DNA of 64,000 nt from Enterococcus crotali (GTDB taxonomy: Bacteria > Bacillota > Bacilli > Lactobacillales > Enterococcaceae): NCBI RefSeq assembly GCF_000633635.1, contig NZ_AYPQ01000001.1:424-64423 (forward strand), read 5' to 3'. A program made the translations under genes and the position numbers. The notes under the pieces were generated by a model. The model did not search any database, was not told the origin of the DNA, and saw nothing but the letters and a program-made list of their open reading frames with translations. Of the stretch, positions 19,027 through 28,677 are shown piece by piece (the stretch's first letter is position 1; every line of letters starts with the position of its first letter).

Positions 19027-19863
19027 TTAATTTTGGTAAGATGTCTCAGGTTTTAACTGATAAATTTTAGAAGGACGTCCAATGCCTACTGGTCGTTCTC
19101 CGATTTCTTCAAAATGATGGAGCATCGCCTTTTTAAAGTTTGAGTGATCAATTGTTTTATAATCAACGCCGGAAAACTTAGCAAAAACTTTACGGGCTTC
19201 TGTGATCGTAAAATCTTTGCCTAAAACTTGCAGTACTTGTGGATCATGTTCCATTTTATTGGCTACACGATTGAAGGCCTTTAAAATGATTTCACTGTGG
19301 TCGAATGCTAGTGTATCTTTTCCTGTTGAAGCACCACTAGTCAAATCTAATATAATTTCTACGTCACCGTTTGTAAGTGAAAGGATGTTCTCTTTGCGTT
19401 CCATCGTAAACCAGCGAACTTCTTTTGCATCATCTCCTGCAATCAATGGTTCTTCACCAATAAAAGCTAGATAACTAATAGTGACAACCCAACCTCTGGG
19501 ATCACGGTCTGGTCTACTGAAGCTATGAAGCTGCTCAATATTATCTTTAGAAATAACAACACCCGTTTCTTCTTTTGTCTCTCGCAAGACACTTTCACCA
19601 GTTGACTCATTTCTATTGACGAATCCGCCTGGTAATGCCCAAGAGTTTCTATACGGATGTCCTTTTCGTTTGATCAACAATATTTTTAATTGATCTTCTT
19701 CTTTGTTATAACACATCAAAACAATATCTACAGTCAGAGAAGGTTTTTCATATTCAGGAAGTTCTTGTTGATGGTACCATTTCAAAAATTCAGTCTCATC
19801 GGCTTGCTGCTCATAATATTGCTTTTCTGCTTCCTTTGAACTAAAGTGTGTCAAGTTGCTCAT
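19027..19863 (-). CDS. Nudix hydrolase with NrtR-like winged-helix C-terminus
   Basis: 278 aa. A complete Nudix box, GGFVNRNESTGESVLRE followed by TKEETG, sits at about residues 80-102, so hydrolase activity is plausible. The last ~90 residues (KVFAKFSGVDYKTIDHSNFKK ... GRPSKIYQL) resemble the winged-helix domain of NrtR, the Nudix-related regulators of NAD metabolism. Thus it could be an ADP-ribose-sensing regulator, an ADP-ribose-type hydrolase, or both. The ribosome site GAGAGG directly abuts the ATG, an unusually short spacing. Confidence 0.8.
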   Translation of the reverse strand: MSNLTHFSSKEAEKQYYEQQADETEFLKWYHQQELPEYEKPSLTVDIVLMCYNKEEDQLKILLIKRKGHPYRNSWALPGGFVNRNESTGESVLRETKEETGVVISKDNIEQLHSFSRPDRDPRGWVVTISYLAFIGEEPLIAGDDAKEVRWFTMERKENILSLTNGDVEIILDLTSGASTGKDTLAFDHSEIILKAFNRVANKMEHDPQVLQVLGKDFTITEARKVFAKFSGVDYKTIDHSNFKKAMLHHFEEIGERPVGIGRPSKIYQLKPETSYQN

Positions 19864-20072
19864 CCTCTCTAAAATTAGATAAAAGTACTTTTTACTTTAT
19901 TGTATCATTCTCATCAAGAAAAACAACTAAAGACTTGTTTTTTGTTAGTCAAACTGAGTTTTAAAAACAAAGGAATATAAGTGTCTCATTGAATATGATA
20001 AACTAAGGATGTCTTCTAGAAAAGAACTAGTTATTGGTAAAAATTGTTGAAAAAGTATAAGGAGTGGCAAAG

Positions 20073-22325
20073 TTGAATCGTGAACTGCAGCTTAAAGGTG
20101 ACATTACTTCTCTTGAAATCGAGAAAATAGAAGAGAGTGCTTTACATTTCAATGTGGAACTAAAGTTTTTTTTTGTATTATCAGGTTATTTGGAATTGAT
20201 AAAAAATGACCGTTGTATTGTTTTAAGAGCTGGTGATGTTTATCTTTTAAATAGAGGAGAATTGGTCAGTATTTTAGGGAGTGAGGATAATCTAACGTTA
20301 ACACTTACTATGACGCTTGATTATACTTATGAAGAGCTTTTTTTTAGACTAGATCGTCCCTTATCCATGGTTTATAAGAGAGAAGCTTATGAAGAGTTTA
20401 CAAGTTGTTTAGCGGCATTATTTACTGAAAGTAATTATCAAAGAGCAGGTTATCGTCAATTAATGGATGGCTATACCCACTATTTATTAGGGCTATTAAT
20501 TCGCTATATTACGATTTCAACAAATCAAATGACCAATGTTGATGCACAGACATCCAATAAAAATGAGGAAGTTCTACAGTATTTAACCAGCCATTATACT
20601 GAAAAGTTAAATTTAGATCAAATTGCTGATCATTTCTTTTTGAATAAATATTATTTAGCTCATATATTTAAAGAAAAATTAGGTATTTCTATTGGAAGTT
20701 ACCTAAAAGAGCTAAGATTGTTTCATAGTGTTCGCATGCTAGAGCAGACAAACGAAAAAATTGTTGATATCGCTTTAAATAATGGTTTTTCAAGTTTACG
20801 TTCATTCAATAAAGCATTTAAAGAAAAGTTTGACACTTCACCAGCGGCTTTTCGAAAAAAACGTGATTCTGTTTCTCTTGGTACTGATAAAACAGAACCT
20901 AAGCAAGATGTACTACGATTATTGGCACCTTATTTACAAGGAAAAATATTTTCTGAACGAGAGAATGTAATCCAAAAGGTAGAGGTAGATACGAAACAAA
21001 CGAGCATGACGTATCGTGACATCAAATACATTTTGAAAGCTCAGGTTCAAAATATGAATCAACATTTAACAGCAGTTAGACGCGATTTAGGAATCAAGTA
21101 TTTTGCTGTAACAAATATCTTGGACAAAATTACCTGGTCATTCGATCAAAAAGAACTCGTCTTATCTTTTTCTAAGCTGGACTATCTCTTGCAACAGATC
21201 ATTGATCAACACATGATTCCTTATATCCAAATTCAAATCACAGATTATGATCATTGGATAGAAAAAAAGGGACAAACAGAGGAATTATTAGAGATGATCC
21301 TGACTAGACTGAAGTATCATTTGGTTAACCGATACTCTAATTTTAAAGAATGGTTTATTGAATTTCGTTGCTTTTACGAATTAGGAGATCATAGTAAGCT
21401 GTGCGTACCTTTGGCTGAATTGATTCATGTATTTGATGAATATGAAAATATCATCGTTCATTTTCCGGTGACTCCAAATAAGGCAGTTGAATTTGATTTA
21501 AAGCATCCTGATCTGGTGTATTGTATCGACGACAGTATGATCGTGAAGAAACTTCCACGTCAACTATTGCAACAAAGCTTGCATGACGACCATTTTATTG
21601 AGTTGATTCGTGGCAGTAGAAATATGCAAGTCCAGATGCAACTACTGCAAAAAGCCCTTATGTTGGAAAAAGATGATTATTTATGGCCGTATTTTGATTT
21701 GGCATTAGCAAATTTAACGATTTGGCAATTTATCAATCAGCGACTTAGCGAAGAGCAATATTTTACCCCGATTTCCTTAGATGCTGAAAAAGTATTTGAA
21801 TATTTTCCTGCTGAACTCGCTGATAAGGTATCTTTATGTACTGAAACAGGTTTAATCAAGGAAAGCTGGTATGCGTATAAATTTTTAAATCGATTATATG
21901 AAACAGTCATCTTTAAAAATGATTTTTGTGTGGTAACGAAATCAAGAGAGAATTACCGTATTTTAGGTGCGTACCCTGAAGAAGAGCTAAGTAGTTTTTT
22001 TTATCAAAAAGAAATTTCTGATGTTGATGAGTCTTTAAAAAATGCGAAAAGTCCATTGATTACGTTATTTATAAATTTGGTGCAGTTAAAAGGACACTAT
22101 AAAATTACTAAGCAAGAATTGACACCTGAAATTATCGATCGTAGGAATGAATTGTCAAATATAAGGAATAGTCAAAACTTGTCATCGGAAGATGTCGCCT
22201 TTCAAAATGCGTATTCAAAACCTTCAAGGATACTGTCTGAAGCTGATATAAATGGGAGTTACGAGGTGAAAATCGACTTGCCAATTTTTGGAATCGTGAT
22301 GTTTGATCTGGAAAAAATACAATAG
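20073..22325 (+). CDS. AraC-family regulator with GH39-like C-terminal domain
   Basis: 750 aa from TTG 20073, with GGAG 8 bp upstream; GTG 20064 overlaps that site. Residues 1-150 form a cupin-type sensor. About 165-265 is the double helix-turn-helix AraC domain (LNLDQIADHFFLNKYYLAHIF ... DTSPAAFRKKR). The remaining ~480 residues resemble a GH39 beta-xylosidase barrel (FSKLDYLLQQIIDQHMIPYI, then WFIEFRCFYELGD). The usual W-N-E-P catalytic acid motif is not evident, so this part is probably a sugar sensor rather than an enzyme. It precedes two GH3 glycosidase genes on the same strand and is their likely activator. Confidence 0.8.
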   Translation: MNRELQLKGDITSLEIEKIEESALHFNVELKFFFVLSGYLELIKNDRCIVLRAGDVYLLNRGELVSILGSEDNLTLTLTMTLDYTYEELFFRLDRPLSMVYKREAYEEFTSCLAALFTESNYQRAGYRQLMDGYTHYLLGLLIRYITISTNQMTNVDAQTSNKNEEVLQYLTSHYTEKLNLDQIADHFFLNKYYLAHIFKEKLGISIGSYLKELRLFHSVRMLEQTNEKIVDIALNNGFSSLRSFNKAFKEKFDTSPAAFRKKRDSVSLGTDKTEPKQDVLRLLAPYLQGKIFSERENVIQKVEVDTKQTSMTYRDIKYILKAQVQNMNQHLTAVRRDLGIKYFAVTNILDKITWSFDQKELVLSFSKLDYLLQQIIDQHMIPYIQIQITDYDHWIEKKGQTEELLEMILTRLKYHLVNRYSNFKEWFIEFRCFYELGDHSKLCVPLAELIHVFDEYENIIVHFPVTPNKAVEFDLKHPDLVYCIDDSMIVKKLPRQLLQQSLHDDHFIELIRGSRNMQVQMQLLQKALMLEKDDYLWPYFDLALANLTIWQFINQRLSEEQYFTPISLDAEKVFEYFPAELADKVSLCTETGLIKESWYAYKFLNRLYETVIFKNDFCVVTKSRENYRILGAYPEEELSSFFYQKEISDVDESLKNAKSPLITLFINLVQLKGHYKITKQELTPEIIDRRNELSNIRNSQNLSSEDVAFQNAYSKPSRILSEADINGSYEVKIDLPIFGIVMFDLEKIQ

Positions 22326-22416
22326 TTGAATACCAGAAATTGCTTTTTGTCTTTTTTTTAAAAAGATAATAAAGCAATTTTTTGCCTATTTTTAACCAAA
22401 AATAGCACAGAATAAT

Positions 22417-22430
22417 TGAAAGCGCTATTA
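22417..22430 (+). promoter_or_regulatory. candidate cre (CcpA) site before GH3 gene
   Basis: TGAAAGCGCTATTA matches 13 of 14 positions of the cre consensus TGWAANCGNTNWCA. It lies 40 bp upstream of the first GH3 start. Catabolite repression of the glycosidase genes would follow. Confidence 0.65.
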
Positions 22431-22469
22431 TAAAATGGTCATATCATAAAGTATTGGAGAGAAAATGAT

Positions 22470-25232
22470 ATGTTTGAGTATTTTAAAAAGCGTAGGGGAT
22501 TGAAACAAGAACTGGTTCAGCAAGTAAAGCAAGCGAAAAAAGAGGAGCAGTCCAGAAAAGCGACATTGAAGAACCTTTCTGAAGATGAGTTGAAAAAAGA
22601 AAAAAACAAACACAAACAAAGAAAACAAGAGCAAAAGTCGGCTCAAAAAGCTACGTTCAAAAAAATGACTAGGCAAGAGCGTCGTCAAGCTAAAAGAAAA
22701 AATAGAATGTATCGTAAAATCAAAAATAGACCGCGTCGTTTCGTTGGTTGGTCATTAGTTGTTATTATCTTACTTACAATCGTTGTTAAAATCGGACCAA
22801 CGATTTCTGACATGTATCAGGTGATGTCAGGAAAAGAATTAACTATCACAACCGATAGCAAACAAGCAAAAGCTGCACGAATAGAAGGGGAAAAAGTTGC
22901 AGAAAAAATCTCTGATGAAGGAATTGTTCTATTAAAAAATCAAGACCAACATTTGCCTTTAGCAAGTAAGAAAGTTAATGTATTTGGTGTTTCTGCTCTT
23001 GATTTACGTTATGGCGGTGGTGGTTCAGGTGCTGCAGACGTGACACGTGCCGTTGGTTTATTTGACGGTTTAAAAAATGCAGGAATTGAATACAATGCCC
23101 AATTATATGATTTTTATCAAAAAGTAGCTGAGGATGGTAAAGGAAGTAGTAAGAACGATACGGGAATCGTACAGGTGGTTAAAGGAATGCTCAATAAAAA
23201 AGAGATCGATGAGCCTGCCATTGACTACCTAAAAGAAGAGACACTGAAACAAGCGCAAGCATTCTCAAAAGATGCACTGATTGTAGTTTCTAGTGACGGA
23301 ACTGAAGCAAGTGATCTAACGCATGATCAATTAAAATTAACGGAAAATAAAATGGACCTAATCAAAAAAGTCAGTGAAAAATTTGAAAATATTACGTTGA
23401 TAATCAATGCTGGAAATGCGATTGAATTAGGATTTATCGAGGAAATTCCTGCAATTAAATCAGTTGTTTGGATCGGGACCCCAGGACCTTTAGGGGCACA
23501 ATCTTTAGGGAAAATCCTAGCAGGCAAACTAAATCCTTCTGGTCGACTCACAGATACTTATGCGTATGATAGTCAGTCAGCGCCAGCTAGTGTGAATTTT
23601 GGTAACTATAAATATGACAACGTTGATAAGGCATTTCTTAATTACCAAGAAGGAATCTATGTCGGCTATCGGTATTATGAGACGTATTATGAAAATGATG
23701 AAAAAGGATATCAAGAAGCGGTTCAATTTCCGTATGGTTATGGATTGAGCTATACAAACTTTGATTGGAAAGTAACAAATAAGAAACTGACCAAAGAGCA
23801 AATGACCGTCAATATTGACGTAACAAATACCGGTAATCAGGCAGGAAAAGATGTTGTTCAACTATACTATTCTGCGCCTTATAAAACAGGTGAAATCGAG
23901 AAATCAGCGATTGAACTTGCAGCCTATGAAAAAACAAAATTACTGAAACCAGGTGAAAAACAAACACTTGAATTAACTTTTGCTACAAGAGACATGGCTT
24001 CTTATGATATGTCTGATACACAAGCATATGTTTTAGACGAAGGACGTTACACAATCAAGTTAGCCAAAAATGTTCATGAAATCGTAGAATCCTTTGATTT
24101 TGATTTGCCGGAAAAAATGATCTATAAAGAAGATGCTGATACGAATACAGCGTATAAAAATCAATTTGACGTTGCCAAAGGTGAGCTGACTTATTTATCA
24201 CGGAATGAGTGGAAGAAAACGTATCCATCAACGAAAGAGTTAAGCTATACGGCACCGGAATCTGTTGTTGAGGCATTGAATGAGAAGGTCCAACCATCGA
24301 AGGCTAAAATGCCTAATATGGGTGTTGATCATGCCTTAAAATTAGAAGAGCTAAAAGGACTTGATTTTGATGATCCAAAATGGTCACAATTTTTAGATCA
24401 GTTAACCTTAACGGAAATGAAAGAGTATGTCACTCATGGTGCTTATACAACTCAAGCTATTGAGCGCTTAGGGATTCCCAAAGCTATTTTGATGGATGGC
24501 CCTGCCGGGTTTAGTTTCTTCTTTAAAAAAGTTGAAGCAGCCGCTTATCCAACAGAAGTAGTGATCGCCTCGACTTGGAATAATCAATTAGCGTATGAAA
24601 TGGGGACCGCTGTTGGTAATGAAGCAAAAGCATATGGAATTCAAGGCTGGTATGCTCCAGGAATGAACTTGCATCGAACCGCTCAAGGCGGACGGAATTT
24701 TGAATATTTTTCTGAAGATCCACTATTATCAGGAAAAATGTCTGCAGCAATGATCAAAGGAGCTCAAGAAGAGGGAATCATCGTATTTATGAAACATTTT
24801 GCGTTAAATGATCAAGAAACCAATGCTCGTTCCGGCATTATGATCTGGTCTAACGAACAGACCATTCGTGAATTATATTTAAAACCGTTTGAAATCACAG
24901 TCAAAGAAGCACAGCCATTAGGCGCGATGTCCAGCTTTTCTTATATTGGCACAAAATGGGCAGGAGGTAATCCAGAGCTTCTAAACAACGTATTACGTGA
25001 TGAGTGGGGCTTTGATGGTTTTGTTTCCAGTGATGCTGTCTTTGATTTTATGGAAGCACCGACTGCTATCAGGTCAGGGAATGACTTGATGCTGGATGTA
25101 ATGAGTGCCAGTAAAAATGTCAAACGTTTGAATCAAGCCTATAAAGAAGATCCTTCGGGAATTGCTAATGGACTGCGTGACAGTGTGCATCATATCTTCT
25201 ATACTTTATTGAAGACTGATCAGTTTGAATGA
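22470..25232 (+). CDS. membrane-anchored GH3 glycosidase with permuted domain order
   Basis: 920 aa. Residues 1-90 are very basic and helical (cytoplasmic), followed by one membrane helix at 91-107. The extracellular part starts with what is normally the second GH3 domain (GIVLLKNQDQHLPLASKK..., about 150-420), then a fibronectin-III-like segment (about 440-560). It ends with the TIM-barrel domain (about 640-920) carrying MDGPAGF, GGRNFEYFSEDP, MKHFALNDQE and FDGFVSSDAVF, where the Asp is the expected nucleophile. This swapped order is known for some GH3 enzymes such as a Ruminococcus albus beta-glucosidase. Substrate is not determined. A 45-bp gap separates it from the second GH3 gene. Confidence 0.85.
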   Translation: MFEYFKKRRGLKQELVQQVKQAKKEEQSRKATLKNLSEDELKKEKNKHKQRKQEQKSAQKATFKKMTRQERRQAKRKNRMYRKIKNRPRRFVGWSLVVIILLTIVVKIGPTISDMYQVMSGKELTITTDSKQAKAARIEGEKVAEKISDEGIVLLKNQDQHLPLASKKVNVFGVSALDLRYGGGGSGAADVTRAVGLFDGLKNAGIEYNAQLYDFYQKVAEDGKGSSKNDTGIVQVVKGMLNKKEIDEPAIDYLKEETLKQAQAFSKDALIVVSSDGTEASDLTHDQLKLTENKMDLIKKVSEKFENITLIINAGNAIELGFIEEIPAIKSVVWIGTPGPLGAQSLGKILAGKLNPSGRLTDTYAYDSQSAPASVNFGNYKYDNVDKAFLNYQEGIYVGYRYYETYYENDEKGYQEAVQFPYGYGLSYTNFDWKVTNKKLTKEQMTVNIDVTNTGNQAGKDVVQLYYSAPYKTGEIEKSAIELAAYEKTKLLKPGEKQTLELTFATRDMASYDMSDTQAYVLDEGRYTIKLAKNVHEIVESFDFDLPEKMIYKEDADTNTAYKNQFDVAKGELTYLSRNEWKKTYPSTKELSYTAPESVVEALNEKVQPSKAKMPNMGVDHALKLEELKGLDFDDPKWSQFLDQLTLTEMKEYVTHGAYTTQAIERLGIPKAILMDGPAGFSFFFKKVEAAAYPTEVVIASTWNNQLAYEMGTAVGNEAKAYGIQGWYAPGMNLHRTAQGGRNFEYFSEDPLLSGKMSAAMIKGAQEEGIIVFMKHFALNDQETNARSGIMIWSNEQTIRELYLKPFEITVKEAQPLGAMSSFSYIGTKWAGGNPELLNNVLRDEWGFDGFVSSDAVFDFMEAPTAIRSGNDLMLDVMSASKNVKRLNQAYKEDPSGIANGLRDSVHHIFYTLLKTDQFE

Positions 25233-25276
25233 ATAAGAGGGAATAAAATAGGATAAAACGTTAAGGTGGAACGAAG

Positions 25277-27616
25277 ATGAATTATAAAGAGTTAATCGAT
25301 AAAATGACACTAGAGGAAAAAGCTTCATTAATGTCAGGTGAGAATTTTTGGAATACTAAAGCAGTTGAACGGCTGAATATTCCAGCTATTATGCTAACGG
25401 ATGGGCCTCATGGATTAAGAAAACAAGGGGGAAAGGCAGACCACTTAGGATTGAATAAAAGTTTACCTGCTACTTGTTTTCCGACCGCAGCTACTTTGGC
25501 AAACAGTTGGGATCGTTCATTATTGTTTGAAGTTGGTGAGGCTATCGGCAAAGAAGCGGCAAGTGAAAAGGTCAGTGTACTCCTAGGACCCGGTCTAAAT
25601 ATCAAGCGGAATCCTTTGTGCGGACGTAATTTTGAGTACTTTTCAGAAGATCCTTTTTTATCTGGAGAATTAGCCAGCGATATGGTGAACGGAATCCAAT
25701 CACAAGGGATTTCAGCATGTCCTAAACATTATGCAGTCAACAGTCAAGAGCACATGCGGATGACAATTGATGAAATCGTGGATGAACGGGCATTAAGAGA
25801 AATATATTTAGAAGGATTCCGTAAAGTGATTGAAAAAAGTCGACCTAAAACAGTGATGTCTTCTTATAATAAAGTCAATGGGGTTTTTGCGAATGAAAAT
25901 CAACATTTGATGAATGATATTTTATATGATGAATGGGATTTTGAGGGGGTAGTAGTGACTGATTGGGGTGGTAATAATGATCGTATCAAAGGTCTTAAGG
26001 CTGGTAATCAATTAGAAATGCCTGCTACCAATGGTATTACGGATCGTGAAATCGTGACGGCTGTAGAGACGGGTGATTTAAAAGAAGAGCTATTGGATCA
26101 AGCAGTTGATCATTTATTAAAATTAGTCTTTGAAACAGCTTTTGATTCAAATCAGCCAGAAGTTACAGTTGATTATGAAGAACAGCACCAAAAGGCCATA
26201 GATGCGGCCAAACGTTCGTTAGTGCTATTGAAAAATGAAGCGAAAATTTTACCATTAAGAACAACAGAACGCGTGGCCATTATTGGAGATTTTGCTGAAA
26301 CACCTCGATATCAAGGGGCAGGAAGTTCATTAATCAATCCTTATAAAATCAGTAGTCCGCGAGCAATCTTAGAAGAAAAATTGAATGTAGTAGGGTTTGC
26401 CAAAGGATTCAAGCGAATGGGTGGGAAAAGTCAAGGCTTGCTGAAAGAGGCGATCGCATTAGCTAAAACAGCGGACAAAGTGTTATTGTTTTTAGGATTG
26501 GACGAAGGCAGTGAGGCTGAAGGAGTCGATCGGACCGATTTAAAGCTTCGGGAAAATCAGTTGCTTTTAATTTCTGAATTAAGTCAGATCACTTCTAATA
26601 TCATTGTGATTTTAGCTGGCGGTGGTGCGATCGAAATGCCGTTTATCAATCATGCAAAGGGAATTGTGCACACTTATTTAGCGGGCCAAGGCTCAGCTGA
26701 AGCGTTGGCGGCCGTTCTTTTAGGCGAGTATAATCCTAGTGGAAAATTAAATGAAACTTTTCCTTTGAAGTATGAAGATGTTTCATCTGCTCCTTATTTT
26801 CCTGGCAAAGAGGCAACCTCAGAACATCGAGAGAGTCTTTTTATTGGGTATCGTTATTTTGATACAGTTGATCAAAAAGTATTATTTCCATTTGGTTTCG
26901 GATTATCTTATACTGATTTCACATACTCGGATTTAGTGGTAGAGGGGTTGTCTGTCCGATTTAAAGTTACAAATAGTGGTAAGGTTGCTGGAGAAGAAAT
27001 AGCACAGCTTTATGTACAAAAAAAAGATTCTAAGATTTTCCGGGCGAAGCGAGAATTGAAAGGTTTTGAAAAAATTCATTTAGAACCAGGTGCAACTCAA
27101 GAAATTGTGATTCAGCTAAATGAGCAGGACTTTGCCTATTATAATACCCAGATCAAAGACTGGGCGGTTGAACCAGGAGCGTATGAGATTCAAGTGGGAA
27201 GTTCATTACTGACGATCTATCTACAGAAAAAGATTCAGGTAGCAGGGAGCAAATTTAGTGGTAGTAATGACAAAGAAGAATTCCCTAATTATTATACAGG
27301 CAATATCAAAGCAATCCCAGATCAAGAATTTTATCGACTATTAGGCTACAAACCACCAAGTCTTTTATGGGATCGAACAGCTGATTTAGGAATGAACGAT
27401 ACTATTGCTCAAGCTCAGTACAAAAACTGGCTGGGACGAAGTACTTATCGTTTCGTACTTTTCTTTAATAAGCTGTTTAATAAAATGAATAAACCTTTAA
27501 CTGCCAACAATGTTTATTTTATTTTGAATATGCCGTTTAGACAAATTGAACGTTTTACAGGAGGCAAAATCAGTCAGAAAATGGTTACTAGATTTTTAAA
27601 CAGGATCAATAAATAG
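25277..27616 (+). CDS. GH3 beta-glucosidase-type glycoside hydrolase, canonical order
   Basis: 779 aa with no signal peptide, so cytoplasmic. The order is the usual one: TIM barrel (residues 1-290; LTDGPHGLRK, CGRNFEYFSEDPFLSG, KHYAVNSQE, nucleophile Asp in GVVVTDWGG), alpha/beta sandwich (about 310-540; RSLVLLKNE) and fibronectin-III-like domain (about 570-650; VAGEEIAQLYV). An extra C-terminal ~110 residues are helical and of unknown role. AAGGTGGAACG precedes ATG 25277. It is likely co-transcribed with the membrane-bound GH3 gene, suggesting surface cleavage and internal cleavage of the same glycoside class. Confidence 0.9.
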   Translation: MNYKELIDKMTLEEKASLMSGENFWNTKAVERLNIPAIMLTDGPHGLRKQGGKADHLGLNKSLPATCFPTAATLANSWDRSLLFEVGEAIGKEAASEKVSVLLGPGLNIKRNPLCGRNFEYFSEDPFLSGELASDMVNGIQSQGISACPKHYAVNSQEHMRMTIDEIVDERALREIYLEGFRKVIEKSRPKTVMSSYNKVNGVFANENQHLMNDILYDEWDFEGVVVTDWGGNNDRIKGLKAGNQLEMPATNGITDREIVTAVETGDLKEELLDQAVDHLLKLVFETAFDSNQPEVTVDYEEQHQKAIDAAKRSLVLLKNEAKILPLRTTERVAIIGDFAETPRYQGAGSSLINPYKISSPRAILEEKLNVVGFAKGFKRMGGKSQGLLKEAIALAKTADKVLLFLGLDEGSEAEGVDRTDLKLRENQLLLISELSQITSNIIVILAGGGAIEMPFINHAKGIVHTYLAGQGSAEALAAVLLGEYNPSGKLNETFPLKYEDVSSAPYFPGKEATSEHRESLFIGYRYFDTVDQKVLFPFGFGLSYTDFTYSDLVVEGLSVRFKVTNSGKVAGEEIAQLYVQKKDSKIFRAKRELKGFEKIHLEPGATQEIVIQLNEQDFAYYNTQIKDWAVEPGAYEIQVGSSLLTIYLQKKIQVAGSKFSGSNDKEEFPNYYTGNIKAIPDQEFYRLLGYKPPSLLWDRTADLGMNDTIAQAQYKNWLGRSTYRFVLFFNKLFNKMNKPLTANNVYFILNMPFRQIERFTGGKISQKMVTRFLNRINK

Positions 27617-27654
27617 TTGATAACTTAGAATGATTGAGACAGATCGAGTGTTAA

Positions 27655-27725
27655 GAACATCCAATGAAGAGGGGATATGACTCAGAGAGTTATGTTCCAC
27701 TCACATTCATTGAGGTGTTTTTTTT
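27655..27725 (+). terminator. terminator after GH3 genes
   Basis: AACATCCAATGAA (27656-27668) pairs with TTCATTGAGGTGTT with one bulge, and a long T-run follows (27718-27725). Confidence 0.7.
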
Positions 27726-27726
27726 G

Positions 27727-27777
27727 GTTAACTTTATTTTTAAATAGGTTGACAAAAAGAGGCGGAAAAGGTATTTT
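27727..27777 (+). promoter_or_regulatory. bioY promoter with overlapping BirA box
   Basis: GGTTAAC (27726-27732) and GTTGACAA (27748-27755) have a 15-bp spacing between the GTTAAC-like cores, matching the bipartite BirA operator TTGTTAAC-N14/15-GTTAACAA with one mismatch per half. The right half contains the -35 TTGACA (27749-27754), and TATTTT (27772-27777) is the -10 after 17 bp. Biotin-dependent repression by BirA would follow. Confidence 0.7.
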
Positions 27778-27806
27778 AAATAGAGAATATATATTGGAGG
27801 GAATCA

Positions 27807-28352
27807 ATGAAAACAAATGATATCACCAGAATCGCTATTATGATCAGTATTATAATTGTCTTAGGCTTTTTTCCGCCGATCCCGATCAGTCTTTTACCAG
27901 TTCCAATCGTTATCCAAAATGCAGGTTTTATGCTGAGTGGTTTACTTCTGGGTAAAAAGAATGGCACGATTGCAACGTTGCTTTTTTTATTACTTGTTGC
28001 TATTGGTTTTCCTATTTTAGCGGGAGGCAGAGGCGGAATGACAGTCTTCTTCAGTGTGACAGCAGGATATCTTTTTGCGTATCCTTTTGCCAGCTTTCTA
28101 ATTGGTTGGTTGAGTGAAAGAATTAATCCAAATAATCAGAAGCTTAGCTATGCTTTTGGCATCACGTTTCTTTTCGGCGCATTGTTTATTGACTTTTTGG
28201 GAGCTGTAGGTGTTAGCATATTATCTGATGTATCTCTATCTGCTAGCTTAGCTGGTAGTTTGGCTTTTATTCCTGGAGACACGATTAAAGCCTTTTTAGC
28301 TGCTGTTATTGCCAAGAGAATCTCGAAAAGTCTCGCACAAAGGAGCACATAA
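27807..28352 (+). CDS. bioY: biotin ECF transporter S component
   Basis: 181 aa with six predicted membrane helices, full length for BioY. The N-terminal FPPIPISLLPVPIVIQNAG and the AGGRGGMTVFFSVTAGYLFAYP segment are typical of BioY. It binds biotin in the membrane and works with a shared energising EcfA/A'/T module encoded elsewhere. No biotin synthesis genes are nearby, suggesting uptake. GGAGGG precedes the ATG, and the promoter carries an apparent BirA operator. Confidence 0.93.
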   Translation: MKTNDITRIAIMISIIIVLGFFPPIPISLLPVPIVIQNAGFMLSGLLLGKKNGTIATLLFLLLVAIGFPILAGGRGGMTVFFSVTAGYLFAYPFASFLIGWLSERINPNNQKLSYAFGITFLFGALFIDFLGAVGVSILSDVSLSASLAGSLAFIPGDTIKAFLAAVIAKRISKSLAQRST

Positions 28353-28353
28353 T

Positions 28354-28668
28354 TTGGTGGAAATATATGGTTCAGTTGTCGATGATCAAGGACGATGTGT
28401 TCATTATGATTCTGCTGTGGATGTTGTCGCGAATAAATGTTTTCTTTGCAAAAAATACTATGCTTGTTTTCACTGTCATGATGAATTAGAAACACATAAG
28501 TTTATGCCGTGGCCCCTTGCAACAGATTCTAGTGAAAAAGTAGTAATGTGCGGAGTTTGCCAGTTTGAAATGACTGTAAATGAGTATAAGAAGCAGGGGA
28601 AGTGTTCAAATTGCGGACAATTGTTCAACCCGAATTGCTCAAAGCACAGCGCTATTTATTTTAGTTAA
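28354..28668 (+). CDS. CHY zinc-finger protein
   Basis: About 104 aa from TTG 28354 (GTG 28357 is the alternative), with AAAGGAG upstream. It starts 1 bp after the bioY stop. It contains the CHY-type zinc-finger pattern: CVHYDS, CFLCKKYYACFHCHDE, a later His, CGVCQ and CSNCGQLFNPNCSKH, giving at least eight cysteines and several histidines for zinc. The function of bacterial CHY proteins is not established. Tight coupling to bioY is seen in the sequence, but a biotin-related role is not implied by the family. Confidence 0.85.
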   Translation: MVEIYGSVVDDQGRCVHYDSAVDVVANKCFLCKKYYACFHCHDELETHKFMPWPLATDSSEKVVMCGVCQFEMTVNEYKKQGKCSNCGQLFNPNCSKHSAIYFS

Positions 28669-28677
28669 AGAAGGAAT

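Noticed and set aside
19027-19863. Nudix gene as a pure NrtR repressor
   Set aside because: The Nudix box is intact, whereas classic NrtR regulators have lost catalytic residues, so I kept a mixed description.
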